The notes beneath the pieces are model-generated. The model had not been told where the DNA came from. It made no database searches and was given only the letters and a program-made list of their open reading frames with translations. The translations under genes and the position numbers were made by a program. Positions 9,342 to 18,248 of a DNA stretch of 64,000 nt are shown here, one piece after another (the stretch's first letter is position 1; each line of letters starts with the position of its first letter). Source of the DNA: Pseudobacteroides sp035370245 (GTDB taxonomy: Bacteria; Bacillota; Clostridia; Acetivibrionales; DSM-2933). Location of the stretch: contig DAOOVO010000003.1 of assembly GCA_035370245.1 (NCBI GenBank), forward strand, positions 1 through 64,000. Direction: 5' to 3'.

Positions 9342-9515
9342 TTATTTATTTTCGCCCCTGATACAGACCTCAAGGTTCAGCCTGTTAAAGTTTTCTTCAA
9401 TATTGAGTTTTGTTACATTAATACCCTTTAGCTTAAAAACTCTTATCAAATCCCTTTTTATTTTTTCAGAAACATTATCTCCCTGCTTTTTAAAAATCAA
9501 TTTCCTCACAAACAT
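9342..9515 (-). CDS. small hypothetical protein, 57 aa
   Basis: The frame could be extended to 9542, but GGAGGATAAAA directly precedes the ATG at 9515, fixing the start. The 57-aa product (starting MFVRKLIFKK, ending CIRGENK) is basic, soluble and has an alternating pattern suggesting a helix followed by beta strands (LKGINVTKLNIEENF). No family recognised. The good ribosome site is the main support. Confidence 0.5.
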   Translation of the reverse strand: MFVRKLIFKKQGDNVSEKIKRDLIRVFKLKGINVTKLNIEENFNRLNLEVCIRGENK

Positions 9516-9719
9516 ATTTTTATCCTCCGCAATAACATACAATTATTTTGATTTACATCAAATGGATCGCATAAAAACATTTGGTAGGTCTATATTACAT
9601 CATTTCCCAATGTTTGTATAATATTTCTATGCGACAAATTATTATGCTATTACGTTCATTTTGTGATGATTCTTGTAAAATTTAAGGAATGATTAAGGAA
9701 GTTCCTAAGCTACATAAAA

Positions 9720-10028
9720 CTACATAAGCTTTACTTTCTTGTCTAAAGCTTTCCCGAAGCTATACCACGAATCTCTGATTTTATATCTCATTTCTTCATC
9801 AAGGATACGTTCAATTACATCATTAAGTTGTCTTTTCATTTCAAGATATTCCGACAAAACAAACTCAGGTTTTTCAATTAATTTCTCCATATTGGCAATC
9901 CATTCATTAATATGTTCTGAGCCAATGAAATCTCTAGATATCTTTTTCTTTAGATACACAACTACCAACTTTACTGCCTTTTTCTTAACATCATTATCAG
10001 TTAAAACTTTTTTTGAATTCCCCTTCAT
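9720..10028 (-). CDS. hypothetical protein, 102 aa
   Basis: Start chosen at the ATG at 10028, because GGAGTG lies 7-8 bases upstream; a further in-frame ATG at 10043 has no ribosome site. The product is Lys/Glu-rich and almost entirely helix-forming (KKAVKLVVVYLKKKI, then YLEMKRQLNDVIERIL), with no membrane segment or signal. No family recognised. It may be a small regulatory or structural protein; nothing in the neighbourhood tells its role. Confidence 0.5.
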   Translation of the reverse strand: MKGNSKKVLTDNDVKKKAVKLVVVYLKKKISRDFIGSEHINEWIANMEKLIEKPEFVLSEYLEMKRQLNDVIERILDEEMRYKIRDSWYSFGKALDKKVKLM

Positions 10029-10238
10029 AATTTTCACTCCCATAAAAATATGCTAATTATATAAAACTCAAGAATAACCAAATAAGACATTAACAAATAA
10101 AAAGCCGTATGTTTTATGGATATTAAGACAGCATCATATCAAATTACAAATTAATTATTGTACCAGAATATAGAAACTATACCGACAAATATTATTATAT
10201 ATTAGTATTCATTATTATGCAAATATTGCACAGAACAA

Positions 10239-10276
10239 AGAGCAAAAATCCCAACCTTTAGTTGAAATTCTGCTCT
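10239..10276 (-). terminator. terminator of the deacetylase gene
   Basis: On the minus strand AGAGCA and TGCTCT pair around an inner TTCAAC/GGTTG stem, followed by TTTGTTC, about 55 bases after the stop of the gene ending at 10331. Confidence 0.55.
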
Positions 10277-10330
10277 CTGTATTTATCATCTTGCCTTTTA
10301 TTTATCAGTCAGGTTTATTTCTATCTATAT

Positions 10331-11434
10331 TTAATACGTTATAAGCTTTTTATCTTTTAGACTTTCCTTGTTAACTCCATCTTCTTTTTCTTTTGGAATT
10401 GTTATTGTGTTTGGATTGCCATCGCTGACATATTGTTCTTCTCTTGTAAGATTTTTTAGCCACCATTCCAAATCGGCATCAACGGGATTCATGCCTGATG
10501 CTCTTACTCTATGAGTTGACAAAGGATTAAAATTCTTGCTTACCGGTGAATATGTGGGGTCCCATCCAACTTCAACAATTATTTTGTTTTCATAACTTAC
10601 ACCTTGATATTCACCTTTTATTACATGTTCTTTTAAAGTGTTGGTTGCCTGACCGAATGGTAATGAGAAAAACTTAAAGTTATAGTCGGGAACCAATTCA
10701 AGCATTTTCTTATGGTTTCCTCCTATTTCCTCAAATATCTTTTCTGCTGTTTTAATCTCATTGAGGTGGACATGGTTCATTGTATGATTTCCAATCTCAA
10801 ATCCTTTATCAATAAGATATTTCAGTCTCTCAGAAAGCGTTCCTTCACCTTTAAACGTCTCACCGCCCAAATTAACAAAGAAAGTTCCTTTAAGCCCAAA
10901 ATCGGGGTGAGTTTTATTAAACTCCTCCATTATACCTACTGCAGATTTCTTATTGGCTACAAGCTCATCTCCATTCTTGACAAGGTTGAACTGTCCCTCC
11001 GTACCATCGTCAAATGTAAAAATCATGGGTATACATCCTGCAGGAACATTGATATTGTTATTCAAGTAGTCTTCCATACTGATAAGTCTATATCCCTTTT
11101 CATAAAGTTCTTCCAAAAGCTTTTCAAATCTGCTGAAAGTAGTGGTATATTCACCTTTATCCCATTTTGACGGAGTAAATGTTTCAACAAAATTATGAAA
11201 CATTACAACCATAATTTTTCCCATTTCATTGGGTTTAACTACGTTTACATCAATCGGTGTGGGCTCAATTGTAGGCATGGGAGTAGCGATTGTGCTCGGT
11301 TTTTCCTCAACATTCAAATTTGCTTCAGGACTATTTACAATATTTCCATCCGGTTCATCAACCTTACCGCATCCTGTCAACAAAACAATAATACTAAGTA
11401 ATAGAAATAATTTCCTCTTTAGTATTTTTTTCAT
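10331..11434 (-). CDS. polysaccharide deacetylase family lipoprotein
   Basis: A 367-aa exported lipoprotein: basic N-terminus, hydrophobic stretch and lipobox LLTGC (Cys22), then a Thr/Pro linker (residues 45-65). The NodB-type domain follows (about 72-340), with the metal motif TFDDG and the zinc-binding NHTMNH (HxxxH-like) segment. Such enzymes remove N- or O-acetyl groups from peptidoglycan, chitin or xylan. Membrane anchoring suggests action on the cell wall or on nearby polysaccharide. It has its own terminator and is the first of several exported proteins in this part of the window. Confidence 0.85.
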   Translation of the reverse strand: MKKILKRKLFLLLSIIVLLTGCGKVDEPDGNIVNSPEANLNVEEKPSTIATPMPTIEPTPIDVNVVKPNEMGKIMVVMFHNFVETFTPSKWDKGEYTTTFSRFEKLLEELYEKGYRLISMEDYLNNNINVPAGCIPMIFTFDDGTEGQFNLVKNGDELVANKKSAVGIMEEFNKTHPDFGLKGTFFVNLGGETFKGEGTLSERLKYLIDKGFEIGNHTMNHVHLNEIKTAEKIFEEIGGNHKKMLELVPDYNFKFFSLPFGQATNTLKEHVIKGEYQGVSYENKIIVEVGWDPTYSPVSKNFNPLSTHRVRASGMNPVDADLEWWLKNLTREEQYVSDGNPNTITIPKEKEDGVNKESLKDKKLITY

Positions 11435-11595
11435 TTGTGATCACCCCATTTCAAGAAGTAATTTTATTATATAATAATGCGTATGCTTTTTACAAATGTA
11501 ATTTGTACCTCAATTCATCTCAAATGCTTATAAAATGCCGGTGTTCCTTATGTGTTTATATAAAACTTTTTCGTAACATATATACATATTTGGAT

Positions 11596-11630
11596 AAAAA
11601 AACAGCTGCCATTTTAGCAACTGTTTTTTT
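11596..11630 (-). terminator. terminator of the SigI-RsgI fusion gene
   Basis: AAAAACAG / CTGTTTTT arms with inner TGC/GCA pairing and T-runs on both strands; located 37 bases after the stop at 11667. Confidence 0.75.
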
Positions 11631-11666
11631 ATTATAGAATAAAGCTAGTTTACTAACTTTTTATAA

Positions 11667-13343
11667 TCACTTAACAGTTACAGTAATTGTCGAACTGGAA
11701 GTAGTACCATATGAATTTGATGCCTCACATCTATATGTATATGTACCTGGCTTTTTTGCAATTACCATTCGCTGATTAAATTGTTCACTCGGACTATTAT
11801 CCGGTGAGTTCCTTGATGAAATTAATATGCCATTTTCGTAAAGCTTCCATATTGTTCCATTGTTACCGCTCGGTATAGTCATATAAATTGTATAACTTTC
11901 CCCAACCTTAACTTCGTTGTAATCCGAACTTATTTGAATAGCACTTGGTTTTCCTGTTGCTTTTGTAGTTGCATAACCGGATGAGGTTGGTTTTGCTGAC
12001 GGTTTCGCAGTTGGGCTTGTTGCAGGTTTTGCCGTTGGTTTTACTGTTGGTTTGACTGTCGGTTTTACCGCTGGCTTCTCTGTTGGTTTAGCCGTCGGTT
12101 TTACTGTTGGTTTTATTGTCGGCTTTACCGTTGGTTTCCCTGTTGATTTTGCTGTAGGCTTCTCTGTTGGTTTTATAAGTGTAGGTGTACTAACTGGATT
12201 TTGAGCTTCTGTAGGATTTACGGCAACTTCAACTGTTGGAGTCGGCACTGTTTCCACTGTTTCTGTAGGTATTGGAGTTGAATTCTCGACAACATCGATT
12301 ACAGGTGTATTGGCAACATTTTCATCAACTTCATTACTGCCGTAATCCGTTTGCTCATTGTTCTCATTGCTTTTTTTATTATCAGATTCACCAACCGCAT
12401 CTTTGTCCTTATCAGCAATGCTTACAACTGTAGGCTTATCTTGGTTTGTTCCTCCATTAATAAATTTAACCCCCGTAAATGCTACAACAGCAATTAAAAT
12501 AACCCCTACTGCTGCTAAAGAATATTTAAATCCAGGAACCCTCGAACCGCTTTTAAGATTGGTTTTTGTAAAATAAACCATCTTTCCAAGGTCAACAACA
12601 TTGCCAAAACTATTTGTCATATTGAATCTGCCATACCCCGTCATATATATGGCAGTATCCTTCGTTCTCTCAATAACAGTACCTATATTGTCCGCAAGTA
12701 TGTCATCTGTTTCAATATTTTTTAAATAATTCTTTAAAACATCAAGATTGCTTTTTAGAATCATAATGAGTGCTATGGTATATTTTTTATTACTCCTAAT
12801 CCTTTTGGAAATAATTGCATTTAATGCAGAAATATCTTCTGCTGACAGGTTTTTATCAATTTTGAGGTTGGCAAATAAGGACTCGGAATTTATTATATCC
12901 TTTGCATTTTTTAAAGCTGCTTTGATTGACATATTATCCTTTGGAGTCGACGAAATCAATTGAGGAATAGTTATTCCAAACTCCCAAAGCTTGTGCTTGA
13001 GATGTGCTACATCATCCCTAAAGTTTTTGAGATTTTTTACCCTGTAGTCATCAAGCCAACTTTTAATAATGCCTTTAGAATACTCTATAAACTCTTCATA
13101 ACTATCCTTTGAAAACTTATCAATAGAATAAATAAATGCAAAAAGACCCACATGAAACTCTTCACTGTTCTTTTTTATTGTGCTGTCTTTTACATGCTCA
13201 CAAACAACACTTAACACAAACGTCTCATGTTCGCCTATAAAACTCTCTCTATAAGATCTGTTCCCTTTTTTCACCTGCTGGAATGTTTCATTACAGGCCT
13301 CAATCCTTTTCTTTTCCAAATCTGTATTGTTACCTGTTTCCAA
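11667..13343 (-). CDS. SigI-like / RsgI-N fusion: membrane-anchored sigma-like protein with Ig-like extracellular domain
   Basis: This 558-aa protein combines modules that are normally two proteins. Residues 25-210 align by eye along their length with the SigI at 18249: KKGNRSYRESFI matches KKGDRDLKETFL, EEFHVGLFAF matches EEFSIALIAF, and KLWEFGIT matches KLNDFGIT. The helix-turn-helix is divergent (SKRIRSNKKYTIA against SRRTIERNRKFIIA). Residues 217-265 match the RsgI N-terminal anti-sigma domain (NIGTVIERTKDTAIYMT). A transmembrane helix (273-293), a Pro/Thr KPT-repeat linker (about 375-450) and a C-terminal Ig-like domain (460-558) follow. The RsgI juxtamembrane autoproteolysis domain is absent. 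The start is a TTG at 13343 behind a run of seven G. Whether the sigma part is active is unknown. Confidence 0.8.
   Translation of the reverse strand: METGNNTDLEKKRIEACNETFQQVKKGNRSYRESFIGEHETFVLSVVCEHVKDSTIKKNSEEFHVGLFAFIYSIDKFSKDSYEEFIEYSKGIIKSWLDDYRVKNLKNFRDDVAHLKHKLWEFGITIPQLISSTPKDNMSIKAALKNAKDIINSESLFANLKIDKNLSAEDISALNAIISKRIRSNKKYTIALIMILKSNLDVLKNYLKNIETDDILADNIGTVIERTKDTAIYMTGYGRFNMTNSFGNVVDLGKMVYFTKTNLKSGSRVPGFKYSLAAVGVILIAVVAFTGVKFINGGTNQDKPTVVSIADKDKDAVGESDNKKSNENNEQTDYGSNEVDENVANTPVIDVVENSTPIPTETVETVPTPTVEVAVNPTEAQNPVSTPTLIKPTEKPTAKSTGKPTVKPTIKPTVKPTAKPTEKPAVKPTVKPTVKPTAKPATSPTAKPSAKPTSSGYATTKATGKPSAIQISSDYNEVKVGESYTIYMTIPSGNNGTIWKLYENGILISSRNSPDNSPSEQFNQRMVIAKKPGTYTYRCEASNSYGTTSSSTITVTVK
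11985..12174 (-). repeat. KPTx tandem repeat linker (12-bp unit)
   Basis: About fifteen imperfect copies of a 12-base unit encode KPT-x repeats (KPTVKPTIKPTVKPTAKPTE and similar). This is a Pro/Thr linker of the type that spans the cell wall in RsgI proteins and cellulosomal enzymes. Copy number could vary by slippage. Confidence 0.8.
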
Positions 13344-13505
13344 AAATATCGCCCCCCCAAAGAAAACTTTACTTTACAAAAAAATTATTATTTAATTTAT
13401 TATTATATAAATATTTAGTTTTCTACTGATATTTTAACATATGCAATCTAATTACTCAATTATATAAGTTAATACAACCTGTGTGAAAATTAATTGACTT
13501 TTATA

Positions 13506-14021
13506 CTATTCATCTATCGTTGTCACAGTATTGTACAAACTGCTTAAACTTCCTTTTTCCTGCATCCATAACAACTCATTAACACCATAAAAATTCTTTT
13601 CGGGATAAGATTTATTCTTAGTATAACTTGCAATATATCCTGACTTAAACTCATCCTTCGTATCGTGATTTATGTATTCATCATATGCTTTTTCCGAGCA
13701 GAATATCTCTATAGCTACGGGATCCTTGTCCTTGCTCAGTCTCTTGACAAGTTCAATTATATCCTCTTTCTTGCTGTCGGGATCGATAAGTATACTGGCC
13801 CCAAATCCCTCATCTACTTGAAATGGCTTGAACTGACTTAGAATTTTATATTCAATGTTCTCCTTTTTAACAGACTGAGACGGGTCAACGGTATATACAG
13901 CCGCTGGGGGTATTGTAACACCGGTATTATTATTCGTATTGTTTTCACTACCTTTACTTGAACAGCCCTGTATACCTAAAAATATAACTAATAACACAAC
14001 AGCTAACTTTCTGTTTTTCAT
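13506..14021 (-). CDS. lipoprotein of unknown function, 171 aa
   Basis: N-terminal signal with lipobox LGIQGC (Cys near residue 20), an Asn/Ser/Thr-rich tether to about residue 40, then a roughly 125-residue mixed alpha/beta domain without a recognised family. The gene lies upstream of and in the same orientation as the SigI-RsgI fusion, 162 bases away, so it might be co-transcribed or functionally linked. This is inference from position only. A GGAGATTAAGGG ribosome site precedes the ATG. Confidence 0.65.
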   Translation of the reverse strand: MKNRKLAVVLLVIFLGIQGCSSKGSENNTNNNTGVTIPPAAVYTVDPSQSVKKENIEYKILSQFKPFQVDEGFGASILIDPDSKKEDIIELVKRLSKDKDPVAIEIFCSEKAYDEYINHDTKDEFKSGYIASYTKNKSYPEKNFYGVNELLWMQEKGSLSSLYNTVTTIDE

Positions 14022-14370
14022 ATTTCCCTTAATCTCCTTAATAATAATTCTTCATGTTATTGCTCTTATTGTTTTTACAAAATTCTTTATATATAATATA
14101 TTAAATAAGTTTTTAATTTTTTTCTACATTTTTTATAATTTTAATAATTACAAAAATTACATTATATATCGAATTATAACTTCGTATAAGTTAATTGTAA
14201 ATAATAATCAGTTTTTGTGCTATATGGTATTTATTTGATATGAAATTTATGGTACACTTTTACAAGTTATAGAAAGGCCTAGAATAGCATAAACTTACTA
14301 AAGATAAATTATTGATTAAAAGTGAATAATTTAAATTATTGTCACTTTTAATCGCATAGGAGAATTGCAA
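14022..14370. other. divergent AT-rich intergenic region
   Basis: No gene seen. It separates two diverging lipoprotein genes and holds the perfect 40-base hairpin at 14314-14353. Numerous A/T tracts prevent a confident promoter call. Confidence 0.4.
14314..14353 (+). repeat. perfect 5'-leader inverted repeat before the MBL lipoprotein gene
   Basis: GATTAAAAGTG (14314-14324) is the exact complement of CACTTTTAATC (14343-14353), with a further AATAAT/ATTATT stem inside. It ends 4 bases before the AGGAG ribosome site at 14358, so it could be an operator or an RNA hairpin affecting translation or stability. Confidence 0.65.
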
Positions 14371-15291
14371 ATGAAAACAAAAATTATTCTTTTTATTATC
14401 ATTATAGCTTTTTTTTCATCATGCTCATATACGGGAAATACCGATTACCGCATCCATGAAGAGCCGTCAAACACAGCATCAGTTAAAAAAGATGAGCCTT
14501 TGGAAAGTCAGCCTGCTGTTCAGCCTTCTTTACTTAAGGTACATTTTATTGATGTAGGTCAGGGCGACAGTATACTTATTCTCACCCCTTCAGGTAAAAC
14601 AATGCTTATCGACGGAGGAAAAAATGACAAGGCTAATTTTGTTAAAGACTACATTGGTTCATTGGGGTTAAATAAAATCGATGTGGTTGTGGGCACCCAT
14701 CCCCATGAAGACCATATTGGAGGGCTTGATGTTGTAATTGACAATTTTGATATCGGCAGTATATACCTTCCAAAGAAGACAAATAACACAAAAACATTTG
14801 AAGACTTATTGGTTTCAGTAAAAAATAAAGGTCTCAAAATCAAAACAGCTGCAGCAGATACGGAAATAAATATTGATCCTGAAATAAATGTTCAAATGTT
14901 AGCACCCATAAACACCGATTATGATGATATCAACAATTACTCAGCTGTAATAAAGGTTTCTTATAAAAACAACTCATTCCTTTTTACAGGTGATGCAGAG
15001 TCACTATCTGAAAAAGAAATACTATCAAAGGGCTATGATATTAAAGCAGATGTTCTAAAAGTAGGTCACCATGGAAGCAATTCTTCAACATCTTCTAAGT
15101 TTTTACAAAAAGTTAGCCCGGATTTTGCAGTAATCTCTGTAGGTTTAAATAATGAATACAACCACCCTCATAAAGCCATTTTAGAAAGACTATCCTCTGC
15201 TAATGTAAAAATCTACAGAACCGACGAACATGGTACAATAATTGCATATTCCGATGGTAATACAATAAAGTTTGAAACTGCTAAAGAATAA
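14371..15291 (+). CDS. extracellular metallo-beta-lactamase-fold hydrolase lipoprotein (ComEC C-terminal domain type)
   Basis: A 306-aa lipoprotein: hydrophobic N-terminus with FFSSC lipobox (Cys18), a 35-residue linker, then a stand-alone ComEC/Rec2-type MBL domain. Visible motifs are HFIDVGQGDS, GTHPHEDHIGG (HxHxDH metal ligands), FTGDAE and KVGHHGS. In ComEC this domain is thought to degrade the non-transported DNA strand; the free lipoprotein form may act as a surface nuclease or other phosphodiesterase. The ATG at 14371 is chosen because AGGAG lies 8 bases upstream; a TTG two codons earlier is less likely. The small DUF3006 gene follows 27 bases downstream. Confidence 0.85.
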   Translation: MKTKIILFIIIIAFFSSCSYTGNTDYRIHEEPSNTASVKKDEPLESQPAVQPSLLKVHFIDVGQGDSILILTPSGKTMLIDGGKNDKANFVKDYIGSLGLNKIDVVVGTHPHEDHIGGLDVVIDNFDIGSIYLPKKTNNTKTFEDLLVSVKNKGLKIKTAAADTEINIDPEINVQMLAPINTDYDDINNYSAVIKVSYKNNSFLFTGDAESLSEKEILSKGYDIKADVLKVGHHGSNSSTSSKFLQKVSPDFAVISVGLNNEYNHPHKAILERLSSANVKIYRTDEHGTIIAYSDGNTIKFETAKE

Positions 15292-15318
15292 AAAAAACAA
15301 TATACGAGGTGCATAAAA

Positions 15319-15531
15319 ATGAAGGTTATAATTGACCGTTTTGAAGGAAAATATGCCGTTTGTGAAACTGAAGAAAAGAAAATGATGAATATCGATAAAA
15401 ATTTGTTACCTTCTGAGGCCAAGGAAGGCGATGTTCTGGATATTGAAGGTGACTCAATCAGACTTGATACAGAAATGACCATGAAAAGAAAAAAAGATAT
15501 AAGCAGACTTGTTGATGAAATTTGGGAGTAA
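15319..15531 (+). CDS. DUF3006 family protein
   Basis: A 70-aa protein typical of DUF3006 (MKVIIDRFEGKYAVCE, later KEGDVLDIEGD). This is a small beta-barrel-like protein found beside ComEC-type MBL hydrolases in many Firmicutes. Ribosome site GAGGTG. It probably forms an operon with the lipoprotein gene 27 bases upstream and ends at a terminator. Function is not established. Confidence 0.85.
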   Translation: MKVIIDRFEGKYAVCETEEKKMMNIDKNLLPSEAKEGDVLDIEGDSIRLDTEMTMKRKKDISRLVDEIWE

Positions 15532-15560
15532 CAGGCATTTCGCCCGCTACTCCCTTTTAT
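15524..15560 (+). terminator. terminator of the MBL-DUF3006 operon
   Basis: GGGAGTA (15524-15530, overlapping the stop codon) pairs with TACTCCC (15548-15554), followed by TTTTATT. Confidence 0.8.
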
Positions 15561-15580
15561 TGTATGTCTTCTGAATTATC

Positions 15581-17515
15581 TTATCTGCTTTTCTGAGCTA
15601 TTTCGAGAAGTACTCTGTTTAAGAAATCTTCAACCTGCATAGAACCCAAATCCCCATCTTTTCTTGATCTTACAGCTACTGCCTTGTTTTCCATTTCCTT
15701 ATCACCTATTACAACCATGTAAGGAACCTTTTCAAGCTGTGCTTCTCTTATTTTATAACCTATTTTTTCATTTCTCAGGTCAACTTCAACTCTCATTCCT
15801 TTTTCCTCAAATGTCTTTTTGAGCTCAAGAGCATATTCATGATGCTTATCAACCAATGGAAGTATCTTTACCTGTACAGGGGCCAGCCAAGTCGGAAATG
15901 CACCTGCATACTTCTCAATAAGCAGTGCAAGGGTTCTTTCATAACATCCTATAGAAGTCCTGTGAATTACATATGGGTATCGTTTCTGACCATCGCTGTC
16001 AACATACTGCATTCCGAATTTCTCTGCAAGCTGGAAATCTATTTGCACAGTAATCAGTGTGTCTTCCTTTCCATGGACATTCTTTATTTGAATATCAAGT
16101 TTTGGACCATAGAATGCGGCTTCTCCCTCTTCCTCCTTGTACTTGATTCCAAGGTGATCGAGTATTTGCCTCATCCTGTCCTGTACTTCCTCCCACTGCT
16201 GTTCTGTTCCAATGTATTTCTCCTTATTATTGGGATCCCATTTTGAGAAACGGTAGGAAACATCCTCATCAAGACCTACAGTTTTAAGCATAAAATTTGC
16301 AAGATCGACGCATCCGGCAAACTCCTGCTCCAACTGTTCCGGAGTACATGCTATATGTCCTTCGGAAATTGTAAACTGTCTCACACGTATTAATCCATGC
16401 ATTTCACCCGAGGACTCGTTTCTAAACAATGTAGATGTTTCATTAAATCTCATGGGCAGCTCTCTGTAGCTTCTAAGCCTTGAAAGATATACCTGGAACT
16501 GGAACGGACATGTCATAGGTCTTAATGCAAAAACCTCATCATCATTTTCGTCTCCCATAATAAACATTCCGTCACGGTAATGTTGCCAGTGCCCTGATAT
16601 TTTATACAAATCACTTTTTGCCATAAAAGGTGTCTTTGTAAGCATATAACCGCGGCGTTCCTCTTCATCCTCTACAAACCTTTGCAAAATTTGAATTATT
16701 TTTGCACCCTTGGGCATTAAAATAGGAAGACCCTGGCCTATATAATCAACTGTTGTAAACAATTCAAGCTCACGGCCCAATTTGTTATGATCCCTTTTCT
16801 TTGCTTCTTCAAGCCTTGTAATGTAATCATCCAACTCACTTTTCTTGTTGAAGGATGTTCCATAGATTCTCTGGAGCATTTTATTTTTCTCATTTCCCCT
16901 CCAGTAGGCACCTGCTACAGAAAGAAGCTTGAAGGCCTTTACCTTTCCTGTTGAAGGAAGATGCGGACCTGCACACAGGTCGACAAAGTCCCCCTGCTTA
17001 TAGAAAGATATTTCTTCTCCTTCCGGAAGATCCTTAATCAACTCAACCTTGTATATCTCACCCTTTTCTTCCATAAACTTAATAGCTTCATCCCTAGGCA
17101 ATGTAAACCTTTCAAGCGGAAGATCCTCTTTTATTATTTTCTCCATTTCTTTTTCTATCTTGCCAAGCTCTTCTAATGCAAGAGTAGTATCCATATCGAA
17201 ATCATAATAAAATCCATTCTCAATTGAAGGACCTATAGCAAGTTTTGCATTCGGATATAACCTTTTTACTGCCTGAGCCATAATATGTGAAGTTGTGTGC
17301 CTGTAAGCATGCTTGCCTCCATCATCATCAAATGTGAGCAGATTGAGTTTGCAGTCATTTTGAAGTGCATAGCTCAAGTCTTTAACCTGGCCGTCAACTT
17401 CACCCGCTAATGCCACTCTTGCAAGCCCCGCACTTATGCTTTCCGCAACTTCTCTTATAGTAACACCCTCATTGTATTGTTTTATACTTCCATCTTTTAA
17501 TTGAACATTAATCAT
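15581..17515 (-). CDS. thrS: threonyl-tRNA synthetase
   Basis: A 644-aa class II synthetase charging tRNA-Thr. Domains in order: TGS (1-62), editing domain with HTTSHIMAQAVKRLY (about 70-230), catalytic core (motif 2 FRNESSGEMHGLIRVRQF; motif 3 GCYERTLALLIEKY) and the C-terminal anticodon-binding domain from about 540. GGAGGT is 6 bases before the ATG at 17515; an extended frame to 17560 lacks a ribosome site. It is controlled by the T-box leader upstream and stands alone. Confidence 0.96.
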   Translation of the reverse strand: MINVQLKDGSIKQYNEGVTIREVAESISAGLARVALAGEVDGQVKDLSYALQNDCKLNLLTFDDDGGKHAYRHTTSHIMAQAVKRLYPNAKLAIGPSIENGFYYDFDMDTTLALEELGKIEKEMEKIIKEDLPLERFTLPRDEAIKFMEEKGEIYKVELIKDLPEGEEISFYKQGDFVDLCAGPHLPSTGKVKAFKLLSVAGAYWRGNEKNKMLQRIYGTSFNKKSELDDYITRLEEAKKRDHNKLGRELELFTTVDYIGQGLPILMPKGAKIIQILQRFVEDEEERRGYMLTKTPFMAKSDLYKISGHWQHYRDGMFIMGDENDDEVFALRPMTCPFQFQVYLSRLRSYRELPMRFNETSTLFRNESSGEMHGLIRVRQFTISEGHIACTPEQLEQEFAGCVDLANFMLKTVGLDEDVSYRFSKWDPNNKEKYIGTEQQWEEVQDRMRQILDHLGIKYKEEEGEAAFYGPKLDIQIKNVHGKEDTLITVQIDFQLAEKFGMQYVDSDGQKRYPYVIHRTSIGCYERTLALLIEKYAGAFPTWLAPVQVKILPLVDKHHEYALELKKTFEEKGMRVEVDLRNEKIGYKIREAQLEKVPYMVVIGDKEMENKAVAVRSRKDGDLGSMQVEDFLNRVLLEIAQKSR

Positions 17516-17574
17516 TTTTATACCTCCTGTCATATAATCAAAATCATTAATGTGCATCATAATTCCAAAATATT

Positions 17575-17850
17575 AAAAAACCCTCATCCCTTACAATGTA
17601 AGGGACGAGAGTCATATCCCGTGGTTCCACCCTAATTTTTACTCAAATTAGATGTTTAAGTATTGACATTTTATCAATACTTAAATCTAAATGACTATAA
17701 CGTATGTCAACGATTAAGCTCAGAGGTGGTCTTCAACTTTACCTTCCTGAAAGCATTCCCAGCCTTTGCATAAGTACCCTCAAACTTAAAGCAAAGATGC
17801 TCTCTCTCTTTGAGGAATCTGTAAAATCTACTCTTCTCATCACTGCTCAA
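17575..17850 (-). ncRNA. T-box leader of thrS
   Basis: The minus strand carries the T-box core AGGGTGGAACCACGG (complement of 17619-17633). It is followed by a terminator stem (CTCTCGTCCCTTACA with TGTAAGGGATGAGGG) and a U-run at 17580-17575. An AGTA-type GAAGAGTAGA box lies near 17840, and an ACC triplet (Thr codon) in the expected specifier region near 17728. Uncharged tRNA-Thr would stabilise the antiterminator and allow thrS transcription. Confidence 0.92.
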
Positions 17851-17876
17851 TAGTAATATTAATTTATTATGTGTTT

Positions 17877-17905
17877 ATTATAACTATATAAAAAAGCATT
17901 GTCAA
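17877..17905 (-). promoter_or_regulatory. sigma-A promoter of thrS
   Basis: Minus-strand TTGACA (complement of 17900-17905), a 17-base spacer and TATAAT (complement of 17877-17882): a consensus promoter just upstream of the T-box leader. Confidence 0.88.
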
Positions 17906-18248
17906 CAAAAGCTCAAAGCATTTTTTTACAAACCCACCCAAAAACAAAAGTTTTCCTGTATAATATATTTAGGGATGAAAATATTTTATTCAATGAATTT
18001 ATAAATTATTTATTTTATCTATAAACTAGGGACTTTTTCATAATGTACACTTTTAGCATTATGTAATATTAAGATTAACCGTATTTAATATAATTTATTT
18101 ACATGGTGCTAAAGTGATAGAAAATGCAGTTAATAGAGATATAAAATACTGCATAATACTTGAAAATAATATTGATTTAAGGGTAATTTCCAGACCAAAT
18201 AATCCGGTGAATTATTCCGAAGAGTTAATTTCAAGGGGAAGTGAAATC

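Noticed and set aside
11985..12174. Non-coding minisatellite
   Set aside because: The 12-base periodicity is in frame and encodes KPTx linker repeats.
18114..18248. GTG at 18114 as the sigI start
   Set aside because: Poor ribosome site and a product longer than usual SigI; TTG at 18249 has AGGGG and gives the family length. Not fully excluded.
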